Positions 33,211-40,834 of a DNA stretch of 64,000 nucleotides are shown here, piece after piece; within the stretch, counting starts at the first letter, position 1, and every line of letters starts with the position of its first letter. Source of the stretch: Chitinophaga rupis. Its GTDB lineage: Bacteria; Bacteroidota; Bacteroidia; Chitinophagales; Chitinophagaceae. The notes under the pieces were generated by a model. The model worked only from the letters and a program-made list of their open reading frames with translations, was not told the origin of the DNA and did not search any database. Made by a program: the position numbers and the translations under genes. Location of the stretch: assembly GCF_900109685.1 (NCBI RefSeq), contig NZ_FOBB01000007.1:1-64000 (forward strand), in the 5' to 3' direction.

Positions 33211-34959
33211 ATGCCTGTTGGACTAAATAGAATCCGGTTTGCAAAATATCCTGTCCAGGAAAGAAAGTTGAATTTTTTCGCGGATTACTACCAGTACTTT
33301 GTTCATTTCGCGGGCCAATTACCCGCCTTCGAAATTGAGACCCCTTATGCGTTGGTCGACAAAATTATTTTTCAACTCAACCATAATTTGCTCGACAAAG
33401 CCCCTACTTATCTAAAGAACCATTTCGCGAAATTGAAAGCCTACCCTAAAGGGTATACTAAGAACTTTGTTAAATACAAGCCAGTCATTCAATGGTATGA
33501 TGGCTGGAGAAGCGCTGGCACAAAATCTCAATATTTAATAACGCATTTGTCTTCGTTGAAAGTACTATTGGCGGAACTGGAAAAGGAGCTGGAAGTTGAA
33601 ATGTTAAAAAGTTCAATTGAAAGCTTGAAGAATATGATACTTTGCAACCACCCGTTGGAGCAGCATATCGATGCGATTGCCTTTCATTCCAGATTATTGG
33701 CATCTGGTATTATCATAAAACGGAAAAGTCGTGCGGAAGCCAGGGAATTATTCGATGTGGTAATGACCAATGAATATAATAAATTTCCATATCCTAAGCA
33801 TATCTCAACTGACGATGCCAAGCGGGAATTCTTTAGCAAAAAGACTATCAAGGAAACGTTGGATGCCATTGGTTATTTTTCAGAAAAGGAGCCAGAAGAA
33901 TGGGATGTGAATTTTAAAATAAGCGATATTATCATGCCAGAAGGCTATGTCTTTTCACATGGGAAGGTTAAAATATACCCCGCAGATCACCCAGATAAAA
34001 AGGCTATGATCGATATTGCCAAAGCTGCCGGTGATCCTTATGTAGAAAGCTTTTTTACTGGCTCCGAATATGCAATCGCTGAAGTCCGGGTAGATAGCGT
34101 TACTTATGAGGGCGCTCATCGCAACGCTTTAAAAGATTTATCCAGTACTTTAGATTTCATGGAGGTAGCGCTTGGAAGGAATTTTTCTTTTCAGAAAGGA
34201 GACTATTTGTTTTCCACTGACCGTAAAAATTATGGTTACTGGTTTAAGGCGGCATACCAGCATAAATTAATAACAAGCATCGACCAAATTAAACTGGATG
34301 ATAACGCCTACCAGTTTTTCGAAAAAAATCCATCTTCAGCAAAGCAGGAATTCCTAGCGCAGGAAATGGAATACATAAAGGCAAGGGGAGATGTTAATAT
34401 TGCCAGGTTATGGGGATACCTTGAGGTTTTATTCAACGATAAAACAGTCGGCAAAGGCATTAAGGGATTTTGTTCAGGCGCCCTTATGCTGTATGAAAAG
34501 CAGTTCAGGTTTCCACAGGTATATTCTTACTTACGAAATGCCATACATCCCATGAATACCGGCGCAAACGACATTGGACTCACAATAGACGAACAATTTG
34601 ATAATATTAGGAAAGATTCGGATTTTAAGGAACTCAACCAGAAAATAAAAAGTGATTTTTTTCGTCTTGCCATTAAAGATTTATATGTCAGGCGAACAAA
34701 AAAGTGGGTTACATCACAACGCAATGCCTATTACGCATTGCTTGAAGAAGCTTATGAGCAAAGAAACATGCAAGATCATGGTGGTAAAATGAATGCCCCT
34801 GCATTTACTAAACTTACCTATACACTACCTTTGTTAACTGTCCGGATGCGCTGGGTTGTATTTGGTTACATTAAGCGACACCCAACTTACAACTTCAACC
34901 AAATCGTTCAAGCTATCAGGGATGATGTGAATGCCAAGATAGGACCATATCGTCCTTAA
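33211..34959 (+). CDS. Large protein with C-terminal HEPN-type RNase motif, putative abortive-infection effector
   Basis: A 582-residue cytoplasmic protein. The first 400 residues show no known catalytic motif; the part around 250-330 looks mixed alpha/beta. Near the C-terminus a helix (SQRNAYYALLEEAYEQ) leads into R518-N-M-Q-D-H523-G-G, the Rx4-6H signature of HEPN ribonucleases with the usual polar residue after Arg and glycines after His, followed by more helices. A further R442-N-A-I-H446 resembles a second, shorter version. Large proteins with this organisation are typical of phage-triggered abortive infection. It stands alone before the AbiE pair. Function is inferred from the motif and the neighbours. 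Confidence 0.65.
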   Translation: MPVGLNRIRFAKYPVQERKLNFFADYYQYFVHFAGQLPAFEIETPYALVDKIIFQLNHNLLDKAPTYLKNHFAKLKAYPKGYTKNFVKYKPVIQWYDGWRSAGTKSQYLITHLSSLKVLLAELEKELEVEMLKSSIESLKNMILCNHPLEQHIDAIAFHSRLLASGIIIKRKSRAEARELFDVVMTNEYNKFPYPKHISTDDAKREFFSKKTIKETLDAIGYFSEKEPEEWDVNFKISDIIMPEGYVFSHGKVKIYPADHPDKKAMIDIAKAAGDPYVESFFTGSEYAIAEVRVDSVTYEGAHRNALKDLSSTLDFMEVALGRNFSFQKGDYLFSTDRKNYGYWFKAAYQHKLITSIDQIKLDDNAYQFFEKNPSSAKQEFLAQEMEYIKARGDVNIARLWGYLEVLFNDKTVGKGIKGFCSGALMLYEKQFRFPQVYSYLRNAIHPMNTGANDIGLTIDEQFDNIRKDSDFKELNQKIKSDFFRLAIKDLYVRRTKKWVTSQRNAYYALLEEAYEQRNMQDHGGKMNAPAFTKLTYTLPLLTVRMRWVVFGYIKRHPTYNFNQIVQAIRDDVNAKIGPYRP

Positions 34960-35009
34960 CAATGATTACTGTAGTTCTGAAGTGATGGACATGCCTTAGT
35001 CGCTTTCAC

Positions 35010-35198
35010 GTGTTTGACTTTATTGATCAGGTTTTACGAAGTTACACTGGAGATATTTCTTTTGTTGTCGCCGGGCATGAAATTGCTGATACACTTTGGA
35101 GAAACAATTATCGGATCCAAGACTCCGATACTGCCGGAGTTGTACTTTCTGCATGGCCTATTCCTTCTCAAACCATAGTCGGGTACGCAAAGGGGTGA
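35010..35198 (+). CDS. Doubtful 62-residue reading frame
   Basis: A GTG start gives 62 residues with protein-like composition (FDFIDQVLRSY, FVVAGHEIADTLWRNNYRI, VVLSAWPIPSQ). It lacks a clear ribosome site and may be the C-terminal piece of a lost gene. No family recognised. Confidence 0.3.
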   Translation: MFDFIDQVLRSYTGDISFVVAGHEIADTLWRNNYRIQDSDTAGVVLSAWPIPSQTIVGYAKG

Positions 35199-35363
35199 GG
35201 TATAGGTTTTTATGGTTTAGAAAATCCATATAATTGCTGACGGTATTTGTTAGCCAGATTCTAGGTTGCCGGCATAGTTTTTAGTATAAGTATTTGAAAA
35301 TCAATAACCATTCAGTTAGATAATATATATCTTTTTAAGGTCGTCTATCCCATTGATCAATAA

Positions 35364-35396
35364 TTGAAAGTTATAGTCAAAATGTCGTATTTTTGT
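35364..35396 (+). promoter_or_regulatory. Candidate Bacteroidota promoter of the abiE operon
   Basis: TATTTTTG (35389-35396) matches the -7 consensus TAnnTTTG exactly. A TTG (35364-35366) lies 22 bases upstream, one base beyond the usual spacing. The antitoxin start codon is 43 bases downstream. Confidence 0.5.
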
Positions 35397-35439
35397 CTCA
35401 CAATACACTGATTTTTTAGTGAGTTTAGGATGATATTCA

Positions 35440-35856
35440 ATGAAATATAAAAGTACCATAGAAGGCAAGATTGCAGCGAGAATTGCTCGCATGAAATCAC
35501 CGGTCGTACTTCGGGAGGATTTTCAGGATCTCGGAGGCTATGACCAGGTTGGTCGTGCCCTCATGAGCTTAGTTAGCAAAGGGAAGCTGGTACGAATTGG
35601 ATATGGCTTGTATGCTAAAACAAGAGTTTCTTCTGTAAATGGAAAGATTCTACCTGCAGAATCCTTGCCTAATTTAGCAAAAAAGGCCTTAGCACGCCTT
35701 GGTGTGCAAACTGTCCCAACCCAGGCTGAAAAAGATTACGCAGAAGGTCGTTCGACGCAAATACCTACTGGAAGAATGATAGGTGTAAAAGATCGTGTAT
35801 CCCGAAAGATCACCTACAACGATGCGCGAATTTATTATGAACGCACTACCTTCTAA
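35440..35856 (+). CDS. abiEi: AbiEi-type antitoxin (DUF6088)
   Basis: A 138-residue protein. The N-terminal half is a winged helix (residues 5-65: IEGKIAARIARM, VVLREDFQDLGGYDQVGRALMSLVSKGKLVRIGYGLY), the fold by which AbiEi antitoxins bind their own promoter. The C-terminal half is the antitoxin domain. The following toxin gene overlaps its end, which couples translation. In type IV toxin-antitoxin systems the antitoxin does not bind the toxin but counteracts its effect and represses the operon. The DUF6088 form is shorter than classical AbiEi. No obvious inverted repeats were noticed around the promoter. Confidence 0.85.
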   Translation: MKYKSTIEGKIAARIARMKSPVVLREDFQDLGGYDQVGRALMSLVSKGKLVRIGYGLYAKTRVSSVNGKILPAESLPNLAKKALARLGVQTVPTQAEKDYAEGRSTQIPTGRMIGVKDRVSRKITYNDARIYYERTTF

Positions 35857-36769
35857 GCAAGCCATAGAAGATGTTGCCGCCGAACTTGAAATCGCCCCGG
35901 CATTTGTAGAAAAAGACTGGTTCGTAACACAAGTAATAAAGCTTATCGCGGAATTTTCGCACGAAGATTTTGTAATGGTTTTTAGTGGAGGCACATCGCT
36001 CTCAAAAGCGCATCACATCCTTAAAAGGTTTTCCGAAGACATTGACTTCAGGGTTATTTGCCCGAGTTTAGAAGGCCTTTCGCAGAGTAAGAAAAGGGCG
36101 AGGTTGTCGGCCTTAAAAAAGGCCATGTTTTCTCATTTAAAGGAAGCATTTCCCGAATTAGAGGATAAGGAGTTAATAGCGAGGAACGGCAATCAATTTT
36201 TCGCAATCAATCTTAATTACCCCACTCTATTTGACCGCGATCAGGCCCTACGCCCGCATGTACTCGTTGAATTTACTATCGCCACGTTAATGCTTTCCGG
36301 CATAACGCTGTCTGTTTCTTCATTTTTAGCACAGTCTGCCGGCGCCCCGCCTGAGGTTAAAAGCATCCCATGCATTGATCCTGTCGAAAATGCCTCCGAC
36401 AAAGCTAGTGCCTTTGTTTGGCGTACTGTAGAAAGGGAAAGAGGCGCCGAGGGCGATGATCCTTCAATCGTGCGGCATTTACATGATCTTAGTCTACTGT
36501 CTCCCATTGGTATTGCACATCCAAAATTCAAGGAAATGGTACTAATGACACTGCAGCAGGATGATTCGCGTTCAAAAAAGCTCGTAGGTTTGACACCTAA
36601 AGAAAAATTCTCCCGAGCCATTACTACTATCAAAGAAGATCCCGAATACGAAAAAGAGTATATACGGTTCGTAGAAGGCATGTCCTATGCAAAAACTAGC
36701 GATATGCCACCATTCCATCTGGCAATTACCAATTTAGAAGCCTTGATAAAGCATGTTCTGGATACATAA
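35837..36769 (+). CDS. abiEii: AbiEii/AbiGii-type nucleotidyltransferase toxin
   Basis: About 310 residues. The nucleotidyltransferase motif GGTSLSK is followed by FSEDIDFRV, whose two acidic residues bind metal. A helical C-terminal region follows, ending with FVEGMSYAKTSDMPPF. AbiEii enzymes add nucleotides to tRNA 3' ends or similar targets and stop growth, giving phage resistance by abortive infection. The open frame extends upstream to 35795; the ATG at 35837 (MNALPSKQAIED) gives a 20-base overlap with the antitoxin gene and a normal N-terminus, and 35822 is an alternative. The gene appears intact. Confidence 0.9.
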   Translation: MNALPSKQAIEDVAAELEIAPAFVEKDWFVTQVIKLIAEFSHEDFVMVFSGGTSLSKAHHILKRFSEDIDFRVICPSLEGLSQSKKRARLSALKKAMFSHLKEAFPELEDKELIARNGNQFFAINLNYPTLFDRDQALRPHVLVEFTIATLMLSGITLSVSSFLAQSAGAPPEVKSIPCIDPVENASDKASAFVWRTVERERGAEGDDPSIVRHLHDLSLLSPIGIAHPKFKEMVLMTLQQDDSRSKKLVGLTPKEKFSRAITTIKEDPEYEKEYIRFVEGMSYAKTSDMPPFHLAITNLEALIKHVLDT

Positions 36770-37067
36770 ACTTTAAGCTGAAGTTCACTAAGAAGCAAGG
36801 TAAGCAAAGCAGAAAGCAATGTCTAAGTTCCTCGACGGGCTGCCTAAAAAAGGTTTTGGCTTAGTCTTAGAATACCAACGGAAGGTGCAGGTGGTGGGAT
36901 AATGCCGGTTACCCTTAAACTAATGATTAGTTTTCAGTGTTCTTAGATAATTACGCTGTATCTTTTGAGTGATATAGTCGGTTACATCCATCTTAATCAA
37001 AATCAAAGAAGTTTAGTTTGGCGGAGATAATTATTAAATCAATCAGTCTTATAAAATTGATTCTGCA

Positions 37068-37370
37068 ATGTCTAATAAAAAAAATCTATTCGAAATGTAT
37101 ATCGAAAATGGTTGTAAGATGGGTTTTTTTGTAAGCCGTGAAACATGGAGTAATGGGAAATATGCTAAGGTTGTGGCTATTGATGGCGTAGTCGATGGGC
37201 AGCCAATCGAAGGAGATCCTCCCTATTTTAATCGAAAATACCCGGCTGGGCATGAAAAGGCCGGTGCAACATTGCAAAGAAATGCCCGTTTAGAGGCGGA
37301 TTGGTTTGATGAGGGATTCACAATAACGACCGGCGCAGGCGGCTATACCTGGACAAGAGTATATCCGTAA
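37068..37370 (+). CDS. Small protein of unknown function
   Basis: A 100-residue protein, no signal peptide and no membrane helix. The sequence is rich in Gly and aromatic residues (FFVSRETWSNGKYAKVVAI, PPYFNRKYPAGHEKAG, GYTWTRVYP), suggesting a compact beta fold. No family recognised. It lies between the AbiE pair and the second copy of the direct repeat, so it may belong to the same inserted segment. The 298 bases before it show only weak small frames. Confidence 0.55.
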   Translation: MSNKKNLFEMYIENGCKMGFFVSRETWSNGKYAKVVAIDGVVDGQPIEGDPPYFNRKYPAGHEKAGATLQRNARLEADWFDEGFTITTGAGGYTWTRVYP

Positions 37371-37477
37371 TATAGGAGCCATTTTTATGAGATGCTCTAC
37401 TTTGTTCATTTTTATCTTTTCCCTCTTTAATGGTTGCCCATGGTTATTCGATTTGAAGTAAATTTTTGTTTTAAATA

Positions 37478-37849
37478 ATGAAGAGCATACGAATTATTTT
37501 CTTTTTTATTCTATTAGTGGGTTTGACGGCCGCTGCTTATTACCTCGTGAATAAGGTTAACACAAAAAATAAACTTGCAGAAGAGCACCGGTATACGATT
37601 ACAAAAAGCATTAGGCGATTGACCAATTCAAGGGGGGGCGGAAAAAATTATGAATACTTATTTGAAGTAAAAGGGAAGCAATATTATGGGCGGACCTCCA
37701 TTATGCTGGATGCAGAAATGGGGCGGTACTTTATTGAATATTATCCATCAGATCCCGAAAAAAGCACTATAACCAGAATCGCTGCGGATTCGGAAGATAT
37801 TTCGGATTTGCCTCCTGACGGCTACCCGGAACTGCCACATCAAAAATAA
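37478..37849 (+). CDS. Small membrane-anchored protein
   Basis: A 123-residue protein with one N-terminal membrane helix (IIFFFILLVGLTAAAYYLV, residues 6-24). The following soluble domain is of about 85 residues, probably periplasmic, with a beta-rich middle (YEYLFEVKGKQYYGRTS, MGRYFIEYYPSDPEK). The pattern resembles DUF3592-like small domains but this is not certain. It ends just before repeat copy B. Function unknown; last gene of the island-like region. Confidence 0.6.
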   Translation: MKSIRIIFFFILLVGLTAAAYYLVNKVNTKNKLAEEHRYTITKSIRRLTNSRGGGKNYEYLFEVKGKQYYGRTSIMLDAEMGRYFIEYYPSDPEKSTITRIAADSEDISDLPPDGYPELPHQK

Positions 37850-37906
37850 TATTGCCATCAGGCAGAAACCGGCTGCAATACACAATGACTGTTAAAAAGC
37901 CAGGCG

Positions 37907-38050
37907 AAATTATAGGAGAAACTATCGGCAATTCCGTTGCTTCCATTTTTCTATTTTTTCTTAACTTTACTGATAACATCAGGGTCGCATAACCGATAAT
38001 GATCCTCGCCTGAGTAATTAAAAAATGAAATTGCAGGGGTTATTAACTGA
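37907..38050. repeat. Imperfect direct repeat, copy B
   Basis: Second copy of the sequence at 32827-32956, same orientation, with several small insertions. The best-conserved block is CGCATAACCGATAAT at 37986-38000. The two copies bracket the genes from 33211 to 37849. Confidence 0.75.
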
Positions 38051-38169
38051 AATGGAAATACGAAAATGAATTTGAAAGTAAAGTGGCAGTGGATTGGGCC
38101 TATTTGATCGCAAATATATGAATATCAACGGAATGTAAATTCTGTATCGGGAAGTAATCCCCTTTCTTT

Positions 38170-38183
38170 TACTTTCTCATATT
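38170..38183. repeat. 14-bp match to the segment behind mnmE
   Basis: TACTTTCTCATATT, identical to 14643-14656 and in the same orientation. It could be the right end of the integrated segment. Pyrimidine-rich surroundings make coincidence possible. Confidence 0.35.
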
Positions 38184-38236
38184 CTCTTATCTTTTATAAT
38201 CCAATGCTACTGGGAATTCCAACCGGGTGTTTATGT

Positions 38237-39346
38237 TTATTGGTTATTGCTCCAAGCCTTCAAAGATGCTTGTAGTTCTTCTTCCGTTTCCGGTAGTTGA
38301 ACTTTTAAACTATGAGTAACGCGTGCCTGAATCTGCTCAACAAAAGGTTTAAACAGTTCGTTGTATTTTGCAAAAGCAATTTGGTGATCGTTATTGGCGT
38401 GCAGTTGTTTAGCCAGCAAAGTTGCTCCTTGCATAGCCAGGCTGGTACCCATGCCTGTGAAAAAGCTCGGCGCGTATGCAGCGTCACCTATCAGGCCTAT
38501 ACGGCCTTTCGTCCAAACCGGCATTTGAATCTGACAAGCTTCATCGAAATAAAGATCGTCGGCACCAAGCATTGAATCTAGTATCTCAGGGAGTTTCCAA
38601 TTGGCATTACCAGCAAAATATTCTCTTAAAATCCGCTTCGGTTGTTCGCGATCCCGGTAATTCCAATCCAGTTTGGGTGCCCGGAAAACAAGGATAGTGT
38701 TCACTCCATTTTGGAATTGATAGATCACTGCCTGTTTGCCTAGCTCGCGATACACTATGCCTGTAGATCCTGGTCTGCCTGTTTGTATCTGATCTGCGCC
38801 GGCAAATGCGAAGTAAACACCCAGAAACTTCTTAAACTCTTCCTCAGGTCCGAAAGTAAGTTTTCTGACAATAGAATGGGTGCCGTCTGCTCCGAACACT
38901 AAATCATAAGTTTTGCTTTCGCCTTTTTCGAAGGAAACTTCCACATGATCTTCATGCTGGACCAATGTGGATATGCTATTATCAAAAATTATTTCAACCT
39001 CATCTTTTGGAATGGCCTCGTAGATGATTCTTACCAGATCTCCACGGTGAATTTCAATATCACCCAGATATTCCGGCAAAGTATTTATTGCGAATGTAGC
39101 CAGCGTTTGATCTTCAGCACCCACGATCTCATCGGTATGAACAAATTCATTGGCTTTGATCTGATCAAATATGCCCATTTCTCTGGCAATATCCAATGCT
39201 TCACCACGCACATCAATCGGTGAGCCGCCTGTTCTCAGATCCTTACCAAGTTCCAGTACTGTCACCCCGTAACCAAATTTATTTAGCCAGTATGCCAACG
39301 TTAATCCCGCAAAGCTTGCTCCAGATATCAGCACTTGTTTTTTCAT
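38237..39346 (-). CDS. FAD-dependent monooxygenase (PheA/TetX type)
   Basis: About 369 residues starting from the ATG at 39346 (MKKQVLISGASFAGL); the open frame extends 15 codons further upstream. The dinucleotide-binding motif GASFAGLTLA lies at residues 8-17; the second FAD motif GLIGDAAYAPSFFTGMGTSLAMQGA lies near residue 280, and LVFGADGTHSIVRK carries the conserved DG. It hydroxylates an aromatic compound or drug using NAD(P)H and oxygen; TetX-like antibiotic inactivation is one possibility but not shown. Divergent from an AraC-family gene, which probably regulates it. Confidence 0.9.
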   Translation of the reverse strand: MKKQVLISGASFAGLTLAYWLNKFGYGVTVLELGKDLRTGGSPIDVRGEALDIAREMGIFDQIKANEFVHTDEIVGAEDQTLATFAINTLPEYLGDIEIHRGDLVRIIYEAIPKDEVEIIFDNSISTLVQHEDHVEVSFEKGESKTYDLVFGADGTHSIVRKLTFGPEEEFKKFLGVYFAFAGADQIQTGRPGSTGIVYRELGKQAVIYQFQNGVNTILVFRAPKLDWNYRDREQPKRILREYFAGNANWKLPEILDSMLGADDLYFDEACQIQMPVWTKGRIGLIGDAAYAPSFFTGMGTSLAMQGATLLAKQLHANNDHQIAFAKYNELFKPFVEQIQARVTHSLKVQLPETEEELQASLKAWSNNQ

Positions 39347-39388
39347 CACTTTGAATTTTATTTTACTGTAATGCATTTGTTTATACTG

Positions 39389-39396
39389 CAAAACTA
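39389..39396 (-). promoter_or_regulatory. Candidate -7 box of the monooxygenase gene
   Basis: On the minus strand TAGTTTTG fits TAnnTTTG, 42 bases upstream of the ATG at 39346. The -33 element is weak. It lies in the region shared with the divergent AraC gene, where that regulator could bind. Confidence 0.45.
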
Positions 39397-39449
39397 ATTG
39401 TAGCTTTACAAGTAAAATATTCGATTAACTACTTTTTTTAGTCGAAAAA

Positions 39450-40436
39450 ATGAAAGAACAAGGCAACAAGTATATTGACGGCAGAATTTTTCAATTCACC
39501 AACAAGCTCGGTTTAATTTTAGAAAAGGAGTTGCAATATTTTCAGGTCAACTTTTTTAAAGGATTTACATTCTTACCTGACATGGCCATGCACTTCGGAT
39601 CATTTTTCACCACAAATGATTTCACACGTATAACCGGGAAATCCGATATAACAGACGGTATCGGTTTTGTATTTCACAACATCTTTGAAGATAATGCGGA
39701 CGATGAAACGGACGAGCGTAAAGCTAACGGAAATACAGAGCCGCCTTATGTGCGTATTTTTCCTTATGCTATCAGCCAAAAGGTACATTTTAAAAAAAAT
39801 ACCCGGGTAACACATGTCTCCATCAGCATCAGCGCCGGGTATTTGAAAAACTTTTTGAAGGAAGAGTCTGAACACTTTCTGTTCCTTTTTGATAGTGCTA
39901 ATAATTTTTGGATAGAGGAATTGATGACCGATGACATTTTACGCACCGTAAACGACATCGTCAAAAAGGAAGAGCCAGCCACGATGAGTAGTTTTTATTA
40001 CAAGATCAAGGCAATGGAACTGCTTTACCATCTGTTTAAGAGTTTGCGAAATCGCCAAAATGCTGTTGGTCAGAAACTGAGCAAGAAGGAAATTGAAGCT
40101 GTTTACCGGGTACGGGACAAAATCGTTTCGTCATTGAGCCAACCCAGTAACATAGCGGAATTAAAGCAAATTGCAGGTATGAATGAGCTAAAGCTCCGCA
40201 AACTTTTTACGCAGGTATTTGGCATGGGTATCTACGACTACTATCAACACTTACGCATGAAAGAGGCTGCACGGCTTTTGCGTGAGGAAAATCTATCAGT
40301 ATCGGAAGCAGGTTATCAAATGGGATTCGAGAACCTGGGTCACTTTACGAAAGTATTTGAAAAGCACATCGGTAAGAAACCCAAAAAATATGTTCAATCT
40401 TTCAACATTACAGGTCTTCGCACCAATTCGAAGTGA
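39450..40436 (+). CDS. AraC-family transcriptional regulator
   Basis: A 328-residue protein. The N-terminal 220 residues form a sensor domain of no specific family. The C-terminal domain (about 225-320) has two HTH motifs: IAELKQIAGMNELKLRKLFTQVFG and the typical AraC ending NLSVSEAGYQMGFENLGHFTKVFEKHIGKKPKKY. The gene is transcribed away from the FAD monooxygenase gene with about 100 bases between starts, so it likely controls that enzyme in response to its substrate. Start codon choice is unambiguous in the frame. Confidence 0.93.
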   Translation: MKEQGNKYIDGRIFQFTNKLGLILEKELQYFQVNFFKGFTFLPDMAMHFGSFFTTNDFTRITGKSDITDGIGFVFHNIFEDNADDETDERKANGNTEPPYVRIFPYAISQKVHFKKNTRVTHVSISISAGYLKNFLKEESEHFLFLFDSANNFWIEELMTDDILRTVNDIVKKEEPATMSSFYYKIKAMELLYHLFKSLRNRQNAVGQKLSKKEIEAVYRVRDKIVSSLSQPSNIAELKQIAGMNELKLRKLFTQVFGMGIYDYYQHLRMKEAARLLREENLSVSEAGYQMGFENLGHFTKVFEKHIGKKPKKYVQSFNITGLRTNSK

Positions 40437-40478
40437 CGATAAATCATATTTAAATTTTTCCTTTAGAGATACTATTCA

Positions 40479-40628
40479 ATGATGCCAATTTTGAGCCTTC
40501 CTGTTAATGGGAGGAACATAGTTTTCACAGAAAATGTTTTCTACCAGTTTCACGATGGAAAGATCATAGAAGTATGGTCCGTAATCGATAAAGCGGCCAT
40601 TGAAGCGCAACTTAAAGACGATAAATAA
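40479..40628 (+). pseudogene. Fragment of a SnoaL-like ester cyclase
   Basis: A frame of 49 residues contains NGRNIVFTENVFYQFHDGKI and then IEVWSVIDKAA, the C-terminal strands of SnoaL-like/ester cyclase proteins (pattern DGKIVEHW). The normal family length is about 130 residues, so the N-terminal two thirds are missing. Probably dead. The remaining bases to 40834 hold no gene. Confidence 0.55.
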
Positions 40629-40834
40629 TCTGTTTGGTTGTTTGCGGGGGCGGTATTATAAACAGGAACATATGAAGGTTCCATTAGCTTGTTACTTTAT
40701 GTAGGACATCTCAAAGGTAAAAATGAGGCCTCTCTTTTATCATATGGGATGTTAAAAATAAAACAGGGTATTTCATCGTTATTAATATGATACGCACTAT
40801 AATGGTGCCTGCCCCAACCCTCAAAATAATATAT

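Larger units (their letters stand above)
34960..35439. other. Gap between HEPN and AbiE genes
   Basis: Contains a doubtful 62-codon frame (35010-35198) and the abiE promoter region near 35364-35396. Otherwise AT-rich with nothing recognisable. Confidence 0.4.

Noticed and set aside
36826-36902. Small frame of about 27 codons downstream of abiEii
   Set aside because: Too short, no ribosome site and no conserved pattern.
37767-37979. 70-codon minus-strand frame over repeat copy B
   Set aside because: The matching frame is broken in copy A by insertions and deletions, so the repeat is not conserved as a protein.
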